From DASXUG01 sp036504995 (GTDB lineage Bacteria > Pseudomonadota > Gammaproteobacteria > Burkholderiales > Methylophilaceae): 64,000 nucleotides of DNA. Of this stretch, positions 7,861-15,283 are shown in pieces. The stretch's first letter is position 1, and each line of letters opens with the position of its first letter. The stretch covers positions 248,001 through 312,000 of the forward strand of contig DASXUG010000008.1 in NCBI GenBank assembly GCA_036504995.1, written 5' to 3'. Position numbers and translations under genes: made by a program. The notes under the pieces are model-generated. The model worked only from the letters and a program-made list of their open reading frames with translations, searched no databases and had not been told where the DNA came from.

Positions 7861-9131
7861 TTCAACGTTTATTACTCATCCTCTTTTTTTTGCTTCCCTC
7901 TGTTTCTCACTCTGCTGTCTTGTGGAATGAATCCAACGGCGGAAGGCCTACCCCTATTGAGGCATGTCAATCTCGTAATGGTTTTAGTGCTAGCTGGGGA
8001 GTTCTAACGGTTAGTTTTAATGCCGCTGGTGACGTGGGTGACTGTAATTTTGATGGTGCCCTTGGTTATCATATTTATCGTCAAGGTTCCTGTGATGCCC
8101 CAACTGTTTTTAATGCTACTACGGGCGTTTGTGATACGCCTCCTGCCAGTTGTACCGATGGTACCCCCGATGGTCCACAAAACGCCGCCTCTGAAGTGCC
8201 TGTTACTCCTCAAGTAGGTTGTCACAATGGTTGTGAAGTCCTATGGAATCCCGATGGCGCTCCCTATATAGGCTGTGGTGAATCTGGTGGTATTGGTTCA
8301 TGTTATTACTATCAGTCAGGTGGTTATAAACAAACGGGTGCCACTTGTAGCGGTTCAGATGCGGCACCAGCACCATCCAAGCCCAAACCACCAAAACCAA
8401 ATCCATGTCCTGTATGTGATTGCCTCGATGCTGGTAAATCATGGGGCACGGTGAATGGTGCCATTGTCTGTGTTACGCGTGGTACGGCTGGTTCTGCCCC
8501 TGTTAAAACCCAAGCCCCGCCTATAGCGACTACTACAACCCCTGCGCCCACTCCTAGTAACCCCAATCCAGCGCCTGTCACTACGTACACACCTCAACCA
8601 ATCATAACCATTACCCCGCCCCCTGCGGGTTCTCCTGCATCTACGCCGCCTACAGTAACTGTGGGTGGTACTAATGCAGATGGTTCAACCACTGACACTT
8701 CATCTGATAAAGACACCTTTTGTACTTCAAACCCTAATTCGCCGCTTTGCAAGGCTAAATCTGCCTGTGAATCTGACCCCGAAGGTGCAAGCTGTAAGTT
8801 CTTGTGTGAGAAATACCCAAATTCCGTAGGTTGCAAGGATGCAAGTGATTTCATAGGCTCGGGTTCTGGTGACGATGGGGTAGGGGTGCCTACTAAAACA
8901 GTAGACCCAGACGCATTTAGCGCTGTCTCTATGCCTTCAAACAATAGCTGTCCCCAGTCCATCACCATTCCTAATCATGGTCATCCCATTACGATTAGTT
9001 TTGACTGGCTCTGCCAGTATGCATCTGCATTTAAAGGGCTGGTCATTGCCTTCTCACTGTTTGCGGCCGCGGTGATGGTTACTGGTGCTGTGCGTGCTGA
9101 TTCTCAACCATATCAAAGGGGCTTGTTCTAA
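7851..9131 (+). CDS. Phage adsorption/minor coat protein, TspB-like (pIII role)
   Basis: A 426-residue protein starting at the ATG at 7851, where a clear signal peptide begins (MPLVQRLLLILFFLLPSVSHS). The frame is open further upstream, but that part would bury the signal. It is cysteine-rich, then has a Pro/Thr linker (about residues 160-270, e.g. TTTTPAPTPSNPNPAP). The C-terminal block has a strand pattern with CPQSITIPNHGHPITISFDW, a conserved-looking CQYA and one membrane helix near residues 394-414. This matches the TspB/pIII-like proteins of Neisseria-type inoviruses, which bind the host receptor (often a pilus) and cap the virion. The receptor is not predictable. Confidence 0.78.
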   Translation: MPLVQRLLLILFFLLPSVSHSAVLWNESNGGRPTPIEACQSRNGFSASWGVLTVSFNAAGDVGDCNFDGALGYHIYRQGSCDAPTVFNATTGVCDTPPASCTDGTPDGPQNAASEVPVTPQVGCHNGCEVLWNPDGAPYIGCGESGGIGSCYYYQSGGYKQTGATCSGSDAAPAPSKPKPPKPNPCPVCDCLDAGKSWGTVNGAIVCVTRGTAGSAPVKTQAPPIATTTTPAPTPSNPNPAPVTTYTPQPIITITPPPAGSPASTPPTVTVGGTNADGSTTDTSSDKDTFCTSNPNSPLCKAKSACESDPEGASCKFLCEKYPNSVGCKDASDFIGSGSGDDGVGVPTKTVDPDAFSAVSMPSNNSCPQSITIPNHGHPITISFDWLCQYASAFKGLVIAFSLFAAAVMVTGAVRADSQPYQRGLF

Positions 9132-9397
9132 TGTTAAAAGAACTCTTGCTTTGGATTGGCTTACCGATCATCAAACGCATTATGGTTGGTCTAGGAATAG
9201 GGGTCATAACCTATACAGGCTCATCCCTTTTGATTCAACAGTTTATCAACTCAATTACATCCAGTATGACAGGTGTTCCCGCCATCATGTTGCAAATGGC
9301 CAGTCTGTTTGGTGTACCTGATTCCATCGGTATTTTGTTGGGTGCATTGAGTTTTCAGGCTTCTTTATCTGCGATTAAAAAGTTTGGATTCCTATGA
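9131..9397 (+). CDS. DUF2523 family phage membrane protein (pVI-like)
   Basis: An 88-residue protein with two hydrophobic segments (IMVGLGIGVITYTGSSLLI and PDSIGILLGALSFQASLSAI) and a basic tail. DUF2523 proteins sit between the adsorption protein and Zot in many inoviruses and are thought to be the pVI-like minor coat protein. The ATG overlaps the previous stop (TAATG at 9129-9133), and its own end overlaps the start of zot by 4 bases. Confidence 0.82.
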   Translation: MLKELLLWIGLPIIKRIMVGLGIGVITYTGSSLLIQQFINSITSSMTGVPAIMLQMASLFGVPDSIGILLGALSFQASLSAIKKFGFL

Positions 9398-10503
9398 TTA
9401 CCCTGTTTACTGGTGTGCCTGGTATCGGTAAAACCTCAATGGTTGTTGCTGAAATGCTCAAGCGTCAAAAGCAAGATGACCCTACGTTCTTTGTGATGGG
9501 GATTAATGACCTTAAAGTACCGCATCAACGTGTGCCGCCTATTGCTGAATGGACAGTAAAGCGGCCAGACCCAGATGACCCAACACTACAAAGCGATTAT
9601 TTTGTTTTCCCGCCAAACTCGATTTTAGTCGTCGATGAGTGTCAAAAAGTTTATCGTTCTCGTTCGAGTACTTCAAAAGTGCCTGACATTACCGCCGCCC
9701 TTGAAACCCATCGTCACACTGGCTTAGATATCTGGTTGATTACTCAAAAGCCGAATCAAGTAGACCCGCATGTTTTAGGGCTGGTAGAGAAGCATATTCA
9801 CCTTAAAAAAAACCTCCTAGGTATGCGCTATCTGTATGAATGGGTTGAATATCATGACCCCAAAGTGAAAACCAATTTTGAAGAGGCCAGCAAACGTAAG
9901 TTTAGCCCGCCCAAGCATGTGTTTGGCTTGTATAGCTCGGCCGTTGCGCATACCAAAGTCTCTATGCGTATGCACAACGCCGTCTACCTGCTCGCTTTAT
10001 TAATCCCGCTTTTAATCTGGAATGGTTACCGAATCTATGACAAACACTTCTCCAAACACCCTGACCAGCTTGTTGAGCAACCTAAACCAGCCATTGACCC
10101 CGTTACAGCACAGAATGCTACAAGTGCTAAACAGTCTCCCGCGATCGCAGAAATCAAAACTAATCAGTCGCAGCCTCAGGAACTCCCGCACCCTTACTTA
10201 GGCTATGACTTCACCATTAAGGGTGCAATCCATTCCGCTAGAGTAAACAAGATCTACTTCGAACTCACAAAAGACAATCACACCGTCTTTATTGATGATG
10301 AATCACTGAAAAAACTTGGCTATGCCATTACAGAAGCTAATGACTGCTCGGTGTTTCTATTCTTCAATGGCGCCCAAGTCGTTGCTTCCTGTGCCACCGA
10401 CCAGCCTAACGGCCAATTTGAACTAACCAAAAATCCACACACGCTAGAAGCCGTCAAGGCACCCTCTAACCCACTACCCTTACTAGACCCAGTAAGAGGC
10501 TAG
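9394..10503 (+). CDS. zot: Zot-like phage assembly ATPase (pI role)
   Basis: A 369-residue inner-membrane ATPase that drives extrusion of the filament. The Walker A motif is GVPGIGKTS (7-15) and Walker B is SILVVDE (76-82, with D81-E82), both in the N-terminal domain. One membrane helix lies near residues 196-214, with a periplasmic C-terminal part containing the proline/glutamine-rich QSQPQELPHPY. In filamentous phages pI works with a secretin; no secretin gene is present here, so a host type II or type IV pilus secretin is probably used. The zonula occludens toxin label reflects family name only. Confidence 0.9.
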   Translation: MITLFTGVPGIGKTSMVVAEMLKRQKQDDPTFFVMGINDLKVPHQRVPPIAEWTVKRPDPDDPTLQSDYFVFPPNSILVVDECQKVYRSRSSTSKVPDITAALETHRHTGLDIWLITQKPNQVDPHVLGLVEKHIHLKKNLLGMRYLYEWVEYHDPKVKTNFEEASKRKFSPPKHVFGLYSSAVAHTKVSMRMHNAVYLLALLIPLLIWNGYRIYDKHFSKHPDQLVEQPKPAIDPVTAQNATSAKQSPAIAEIKTNQSQPQELPHPYLGYDFTIKGAIHSARVNKIYFELTKDNHTVFIDDESLKKLGYAITEANDCSVFLFFNGAQVVASCATDQPNGQFELTKNPHTLEAVKAPSNPLPLLDPVRG

Positions 10504-10978
10504 GGGATTATTAAGGGGCGAATAGCCCCTTGATGCTGACTAACACTTTCCCGCGCTTAGGCTCTATTTTTTTCGCGTCGGTAATCCCCATCCCCTTAGG
10601 TTTCGTGTGTTCGCGCCCTGTAGACGGTTTTTGGGGGTTTCCCGATGAGCTGGAACGGCGAGCGTCAGCGAGCGGTGAAAGCTCAAGGGGGTGAATGCTG
10701 AAATATTACGCAGCTAGGTATTCCTCTGTTTCAATTACCAAACTTCGGGTTCTCCACAGACTTACTAACAAAATTCAACGGTTTTTACTATTTACTGCTT
10801 TACTTATTTGTTCTGGAAATATCAAATATTTTGATCGCGTACTTACAACTAAATTGGAATAAGATTACTCAATTTCAACTCAATTAATACTTAATGAGAT
10901 GTAAATAAGCTTAGAAAAAATATACAACTTAGCGAATGTTGTATAATCGACTCATTAGATAATAATTTAGGCAATGTT
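10504..10978. other. Phage intergenic region, candidate replication origin and packaging signal
   Basis: There are 475 bases without a convincing gene. It holds a strong hairpin, AAGGGGC (10513-10519) with GCCCCTT (10525-10531), loop of 5, right after zot and without a T-run. It also holds a GC-rich tract 10571-10700 with a short stem GAGCT/AGCTC (10647-10651, 10680-10684) enclosing the direct repeat GCGAGCG twice. From about 10720 it becomes AT-rich. Structured GC-rich DNA after the morphogenesis genes is where filamentous phages carry the origin and packaging signal; I cannot point to the nick site. Confidence 0.45.
10921..10947 (+). promoter_or_regulatory. Cargo operon promoter with 8-base inverted repeat
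   Basis: TATACAAC (10921-10928) and GTTGTATA (10938-10945) form a perfect inverted repeat with a 9-base spacer. The right arm overlaps the -10 box TATAAT (10942-10947), 32 bases before the ParB-like gene. No good -35 box is visible, so the promoter may need an activator or be weak. The repeat is a natural operator for autoregulation. Confidence 0.5.
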
Positions 10979-12121
10979 ATGGGGTTATTTTCACCAGAGT
11001 CTGGTAAGCCAACTAAAGGCTGTCCTACTGATTTATTGGATTTTGACAAATCCAATCCACGCTTGTTGAATGGTAATGATTACGATACTACTAGTGATGA
11101 GGATATTATTACCGCTTTAAATGAAATATCCCCCATTGATGAAGTGATAACTTCTATTTGTACAAATACATATTTAGATTTTGAGCCCTTAATAGTAATT
11201 TCTACTAACGACGGACGCTTTAAGGTTCTGGAGGGTAATAGAAGACTTGCATCTATTAAGTTGATTAAAGATCCAGAGTTGGCAAAGAGGTGCAAAATTC
11301 CTCTTCCTGCTATACCAGAGAATGTGTTGCTTTCAGTACAAGAGGTCACAGTTTGGTTGGTTGAGAAAGAAACTGATGCTCAGTCATTCATTGGTTTTAA
11401 ACATATTAATGGCCCAAGTAGGTGGGACGCATACGCTAAAGCTAGATTTGTAAGTGACTGGTATAAACGTGAAGAGGGCAGAGTATCAATAGACCAAATT
11501 GCTAGGCAACTTGGTGATGATAACGATACTATTAGATCATACATAAGTAGTATCTATGTTTTAGATCAAGCTGAGGCACGTGGAATCTTTAATATTAAAA
11601 ATCGTTTTAACCGTGGTAAGTTTGCTTTTTCTCACTTATATACTGCTTTAGGTCGTACTGAGTTTCAAGAGTTCTTAGGGCTAGGTTCTGGCTGGGACAA
11701 GACGTTAACTCATTTTCCTGTGCCAAGGCCAAGTGAAGACAAACTCAAGGAAGTACTAATTTATTTATATGGCGATAAGCGCGATGATAAGCCATCTCTC
11801 ATAAAGTCTCAGAATCCTGATCTTAAACATATTGGGGAGTCGATAGTTTCTCCAGTTGCGCTTCAACTGTTAAGGAGCGGTGCTTCTTTGAAGGATGCAT
11901 ACAATGAAGTTAGAACACCGTATGATGTTTTTAGCGAAGTTCTTGCGCAAGCACATGTAAAGCTTCGTTCTGTTATAGAAAATGTTCAAAAATACCAAGG
12001 GGAAGAGAGTCTTCTTGGTATTTCGCTTGAAATGGTCAATCAGACCTCTATACTCTATGACATTATGTTAAAAAAACATAAGGCAAATCAGACATCCAAT
12101 TCAGCAGTTAATAATCAATAA
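10979..12121 (+). CDS. ParB-like DNA-binding protein, first gene of phage cargo operon
   Basis: A 380-residue protein. The N-terminal 100 residues carry the ParB/sulfiredoxin fold signature: LLDFDKSNPRLLN, then FEPLIVI and the nucleotide-binding-type motif VLEGNRRLASIKLI. After it come a helical stretch HINGPSRWDAYAKARFV and a helix-turn-helix (VSIDQIARQLGDDNDTIRSY). The C-terminal 150 residues are helical and unrecognised. EGNRR-type ParB-like proteins occur in mobile elements and near restriction or defence genes rather than in chromosome partition. Likely roles are operon regulation or target recognition for the nuclease. The ATG has only a weak AGG upstream. The next gene starts 14 bases after the stop. 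Confidence 0.72.
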   Translation: MGLFSPESGKPTKGCPTDLLDFDKSNPRLLNGNDYDTTSDEDIITALNEISPIDEVITSICTNTYLDFEPLIVISTNDGRFKVLEGNRRLASIKLIKDPELAKRCKIPLPAIPENVLLSVQEVTVWLVEKETDAQSFIGFKHINGPSRWDAYAKARFVSDWYKREEGRVSIDQIARQLGDDNDTIRSYISSIYVLDQAEARGIFNIKNRFNRGKFAFSHLYTALGRTEFQEFLGLGSGWDKTLTHFPVPRPSEDKLKEVLIYLYGDKRDDKPSLIKSQNPDLKHIGESIVSPVALQLLRSGASLKDAYNEVRTPYDVFSEVLAQAHVKLRSVIENVQKYQGEESLLGISLEMVNQTSILYDIMLKKHKANQTSNSAVNNQ

Positions 12122-12135
12122 TATTGGGATTTCTT

Positions 12136-13140
12136 ATGCCGCTGTCAAAACTTCCTTTGGATTGTGATGGACATGTAATTGCTGATTGGTTTGAGTTCCA
12201 TATCATAATCCAGGACTATCAGACCGGTTTAATAAGGGATTTACAACGATCTTGGGATAAACGAAAAAATACAGAAGATTCAACACCTGAAGGTAAGTCT
12301 CTTGATGAATCTGACCCTGACGAAAGTTTTCTTGAGTCTATGCTTCAGCAGTTTAGATTTAGGATGGAGCTTCTAGGTGAGGATTATCCTTTTGAATTTA
12401 ACGATTCTGAGGAGACATTAAGCTTAAAAGCGGGCTTGTCAGAAGGTGCCGTATTATATTTATTCTGCCTTTTCTTATCCAATACAAATAATTCAGAAAT
12501 ATTTGAGTTAGATAAATTTAATTACTTTTTGGATAATCGTACTAGAGATTTATTTCAAGCCTGCGCCACGTGGGCAGCCGCCGCTGAAACTAAAGGTTGT
12601 GCAATTACATTTGGTGTTCCACGTCCTGATAACCTTGGATTTAAAGCTAAGTTACAACAAACTTATGTTCTTATGGATGAAGGTGTAGTGCGTGACGAAT
12701 TCCTACCTGCGGCACCAAGACATGTTCAAGACGGGGGAGTTGATGTTATAGCTTGGGGAATACGCCGCGATGGCGCTGCTGGCAGGCTTTATATATTGGG
12801 CCAAGTAGCTTCTGGTGCAAACTGGAGGGATAAAAGTATCAAAGGTGATATTGATCCTTTTCATGACATTTGGTTTAGTGAGAAGCCTCCATCAACCCCA
12901 ACTCCTGCAATGTTTATACCTTTTTGCATAGACGAGCAAGGTGTATCTCATAAACAGCGCGTTGATTTGCTCACACGTATTTATGGAAACATGTATTACC
13001 GATATTTAATTCCTGTATTGGCCAGAATTGGTTTGCAACTCGCAACCGCAAATACTGATTTAACTATTGAAAGAACTCAAGACTATCCCGAAATACAAGC
13101 ATGGGTAAACGGGTTAATTACCCGGTTAAGAGCTGTTTAG
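12136..13140 (+). CDS. Putative PD-(D/E)XK-type nuclease, phage cargo operon
   Basis: A 334-residue protein without a family I can name for certain. The feature that stands out is GGVDVIAW (200-207) followed by ILGQVASGANW (about 220-230), the spacing of a restriction-like core: aspartate on one strand, then a Q/E-x-x strand. Here the usual lysine two residues after Q is alanine, and a lysine appears at WRDK just behind. The first 100 residues are acidic and mostly helical. The start is set at the ATG at 12136; a TTG 12 bases upstream is possible. It stops 2 bases before the methyltransferase ATG, so the two are translationally coupled, as in restriction-modification pairs. Function inferred. 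Confidence 0.55.
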   Translation: MPLSKLPLDCDGHVIADWFEFHIIIQDYQTGLIRDLQRSWDKRKNTEDSTPEGKSLDESDPDESFLESMLQQFRFRMELLGEDYPFEFNDSEETLSLKAGLSEGAVLYLFCLFLSNTNNSEIFELDKFNYFLDNRTRDLFQACATWAAAAETKGCAITFGVPRPDNLGFKAKLQQTYVLMDEGVVRDEFLPAAPRHVQDGGVDVIAWGIRRDGAAGRLYILGQVASGANWRDKSIKGDIDPFHDIWFSEKPPSTPTPAMFIPFCIDEQGVSHKQRVDLLTRIYGNMYYRYLIPVLARIGLQLATANTDLTIERTQDYPEIQAWVNGLITRLRAV

Positions 13141-13142
13141 TT

Positions 13143-13979
13143 ATGTCTAGTCATGTAAAAACGCCTTTCCGTTACCCGGGAAGCAAGTCAGCTTTTACCA
13201 ATGTCGTTAAGGAGTTTGTTGATTACAATGGATTAAAAGACTCTATATTAGTTGAGCCCTACGCGGGCAGCGCTGCCGTCACGATTTCTTTAATCTCTGA
13301 AAACATTTGTTCCAATGCCGTTATTGGCGAAAGAGATCCATTGCTATACAGCTTCTGGAAAGTTGTTTTCACCAATCCAAAAGAGCTTAAGGAAAGAATT
13401 AGACTAACTAAAGTTGATTTAGACACATGGGAATCTTTGCAGCCATTTCTTAAGATTGATAATCCTAGGGGTCATGATTTAGATGAGTTGGCTTTTGCTG
13501 CTATTTTTCTAAATCGTACAAATTTTTCTGGTGTTATGCATGCTGGGCCCATTGGCGGAAAATCCCAACGTTCTGCATACAAAGTTAATTGTAGGTTCAA
13601 TAAAGATGATCTGATATCAAAAATAACCCAATTGCGCAAACTGGGGTCTAGAGTCAAGGTTAAGTTTGGAGATGCACTTAAGCTAATTGATGAGTATCGC
13701 AATGATAAAAATTGTTTATTTTATATCGATCCACCATATTTTATTCAAGGTCCTAAGCTTTATCGGCATCACTACAGCCTGACACAACATATTGCTTTGG
13801 CCAAAGCTCTTGAGTCTGTTGAGTTTAAATGGTTACTTAGCTATGACAGCCATGACGTAATAAAGCGTCTGTACGAAGAACACAATCATGTATTGAAGCC
13901 TTTTCAATACAGTACGCGCACACCTAAAAATGAAAATGAGCTTTTAATAACAAATCTTCTTATTCCTGATAGTGAATAA
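13143..13979 (+). CDS. Dam-type DNA adenine methyltransferase, phage cargo operon
   Basis: A 278-residue N6-adenine methyltransferase of the D12 (alpha) class. Motif X is PFRYPGSK (8-15), motif I is VEPYAGSAAV (37-46), RTNFSG (125-130) matches the family's conserved RxNxxG region, and the catalytic motif IV is DPPY (196-199). All key motifs are intact. The frame is open upstream to 13101, but the family N-terminus begins at MSSHVKTPFRYPG, so the ATG at 13143 is used. Recognition sequence unknown; GATC is common for the class. It probably protects phage and host DNA from the neighbouring nuclease, or from host restriction. Confidence 0.88.
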   Translation: MSSHVKTPFRYPGSKSAFTNVVKEFVDYNGLKDSILVEPYAGSAAVTISLISENICSNAVIGERDPLLYSFWKVVFTNPKELKERIRLTKVDLDTWESLQPFLKIDNPRGHDLDELAFAAIFLNRTNFSGVMHAGPIGGKSQRSAYKVNCRFNKDDLISKITQLRKLGSRVKVKFGDALKLIDEYRNDKNCLFYIDPPYFIQGPKLYRHHYSLTQHIALAKALESVEFKWLLSYDSHDVIKRLYEEHNHVLKPFQYSTRTPKNENELLITNLLIPDSE

Positions 13980-14024
13980 TAGTTCATGAGTAACTTAAGT
14001 ATTCGGGATTATTAACGGAACTAA

Positions 14025-14055
14025 ATACTTTACGTGCCAGTTACACGTAAAGTAT
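14025..14055. repeat. Perfect 12-base inverted repeat
   Basis: ATACTTTACGTG (14025-14036) is mirrored by CACGTAAAGTAT (14044-14055) around a 7-base loop. It lies between the methyltransferase gene and dif. It could be an extra terminator stem, a protein-binding site or a folded element used by the single-stranded phage form. Confidence 0.8.
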
Positions 14056-14076
14056 CGCTCATTTTTGAGCGTTTTT
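14056..14076 (+). terminator. Rho-independent terminator of the cargo operon
   Basis: CGCTC (14056-14060), 6-base loop, GAGCG (14067-14071), then TTTTT. It directly follows the 12-base inverted repeat and closes the rightward phage transcript before dif. Confidence 0.75.
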
Positions 14077-14110
14077 CACCGAAGAGAAGACGGTATAAAA
14101 ATAAAATAAC

Positions 14111-14138
14111 GTTTCGCATAATGTATATTATGTAAAAT
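14111..14138 (+). other. dif: Chromosome dimer resolution site dif (right prophage boundary)
   Basis: XerC arm GTTTCGCATAA (14111-14121), centre TGTATA (14122-14127), XerD arm TTATGTAAAAT (14128-14138). Compared with the 28-base E. coli dif it differs at three positions, two in the outer XerC arm and one in the XerD arm. Centre and XerD arm should be chromosomal; the XerC arm may have come from the phage during integration. This marks the replication terminus. Confidence 0.9.
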
Positions 14139-14197
14139 TTAAGTTAAAGGTATTCTCTGGAACAAAAAAACTCTGGAAAACTCTTAAACATTTAAAA

Positions 14198-15271
14198 TTA
14201 ATTATCCCTTGAGTCTTCAAACCTTTTTTTCAGGCTCAAAGCAAGTCTAGTACCTCTTGATATAATTGAAATAGTTTGATCAATATTATCGACAAAATCT
14301 CTAAGTTGAGAGAGCATAAATTTTCTAGCTCTGTTAAAGTTAATTTCAAGATTTGGAAGATTATCCATAGATTCAATAAGACTAAATGTACTATCTCTAC
14401 CTTGTGTTAATTGGTCTTGTAACGGAACCCAAACATCAATTAAATCTTGTAAGCCATTTTCTTTAGTACGGACCATCCCAGAGTCATAACTTAAAAGAAA
14501 CTCTATACTACTTTCGACATCCTTTAAAATTAAACGGTATTGATCATTCTCAGGCCTTATAAAAGCCGCAAAATCTTGAATATGATCAGCAAGAGATCTG
14601 ATAATAATTAGTTGGTCTTTGGATGAATTTTGACTAGAAATAATCTTGCTAGTTGAGGACTCAACTTGAGGCGTAAAGCTATCACTCAATTTTGCGCCAA
14701 CTCTTAATACTATTTCAGTAAGTTTAATAAGACCGTCTTCAAGTTGTACACTGTAGTCAAGTAGACCTTTATCATCATAATTTAATACTGTAGATGAGCT
14801 ATTAAGTGAAGAAGCAGGTTCCAATTGATTTAGAAAGGATTTATCAGAGTCTTTAACAGGGTTTCCAAAAGGAAGCTTGTTATCATATGCATCTTTGGCT
14901 AACGCAGATAATTCAGCTTTTGCAATTTCCATTGAAGCAAAATAAGTACTATATGGAATTACACGATAAGATCGAAGGTCAAAGGGTAACTCTTCAATGT
15001 TCTGAGTGAGTAAAATCACATGTTTATTTAGAGCATGAGCAATGCCTAGTTCATAATAAACATTGGGATTTGATCCTGTAAGATCAGCTAGTATTAAATC
15101 ACTTGTAATAATTCCCTCAATTATGTCATTGAGTATATTACGTTGGCTTCTAATATCATCTGCACGCTTAACTTCATAACCAGCAGAAGATAGGCTAATA
15201 TTTATCAAATACTCGTATACCTCCTTAAGATCCTCTGAGAACGGCATTAATACAAAAGCTTTTTTTACCAT
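14198..15271 (-). CDS. TIR-like/nucleoside deoxyribosyltransferase-like domain protein
   Basis: A 357-residue protein. The first 110 residues show the pattern KKAFVLMPFS, ADDIRSQ, DLILADLTGSNPNVYYELG and AHALNKHVILL, which is the fold shared by nucleoside 2-deoxyribosyltransferases and TIR-like nucleotide-binding domains; the glutamate in YYELG is the likely catalytic residue. The remaining 240 residues are helical, probably coiled, without a recognised domain. Such domains often sit in anti-phage proteins that degrade NAD or nucleotides. The gene points toward dif, lies outside the phage and ends 60 bases from the site. The ATG at 15271 is preferred over the TTG at 15283. Its AT-rich composition suggests acquisition. 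Confidence 0.6.
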   Translation of the reverse strand: MVKKAFVLMPFSEDLKEVYEYLINISLSSAGYEVKRADDIRSQRNILNDIIEGIITSDLILADLTGSNPNVYYELGIAHALNKHVILLTQNIEELPFDLRSYRVIPYSTYFASMEIAKAELSALAKDAYDNKLPFGNPVKDSDKSFLNQLEPASSLNSSSTVLNYDDKGLLDYSVQLEDGLIKLTEIVLRVGAKLSDSFTPQVESSTSKIISSQNSSKDQLIIIRSLADHIQDFAAFIRPENDQYRLILKDVESSIEFLLSYDSGMVRTKENGLQDLIDVWVPLQDQLTQGRDSTFSLIESMDNLPNLEINFNRARKFMLSQLRDFVDNIDQTISIISRGTRLALSLKKRFEDSRDN

Positions 15272-15283
15272 TGAAGTATGCAA

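Larger units (their letters stand above)
5203..14138. mobile_element. Inovirus (filamentous phage) prophage integrated at dif, with cargo operon
   Basis: An element of about 8.9 kb bounded by two XerCD recombination sites that share a 12-base direct repeat TTCGCATAATGT (5205-5216 and 14113-14124). Contents in order: leftward repressor, then rightward ssDNA-binding protein, replication initiator, major coat protein, a 119-residue protein, a 25-residue membrane peptide, TspB-like adsorption protein, DUF2523 protein and Zot. A 475-base non-coding region follows, and then a ParB-like/nuclease/Dam cargo operon. There is no integrase, transposase or pIV secretin gene. This fits phages that use host XerC/XerD to integrate and a host secretin to exit. 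The size is within the range of known inoviruses. Confidence 0.88.

Noticed and set aside
8004..8968. Several long minus-strand frames opposite the phage adsorption gene
   Set aside because: They are shadows of a Pro/Thr/Gly-rich gene, without start signals.
10533..10700. A 50-odd-codon ORF starting MLTNTFPRLGSIFF in the phage intergenic region
   Set aside because: It runs through the structured GC-rich tract, has no ribosome binding site and ends in low-complexity Ser/Arg/Gly; the tract is better explained as a non-coding origin region.
10504..10978. A third dif-like site that would split phage and cargo into two elements
   Set aside because: I looked for the TTCGCATAA and TTATGTAAA arms on both strands and found none, so one element is the simpler reading.
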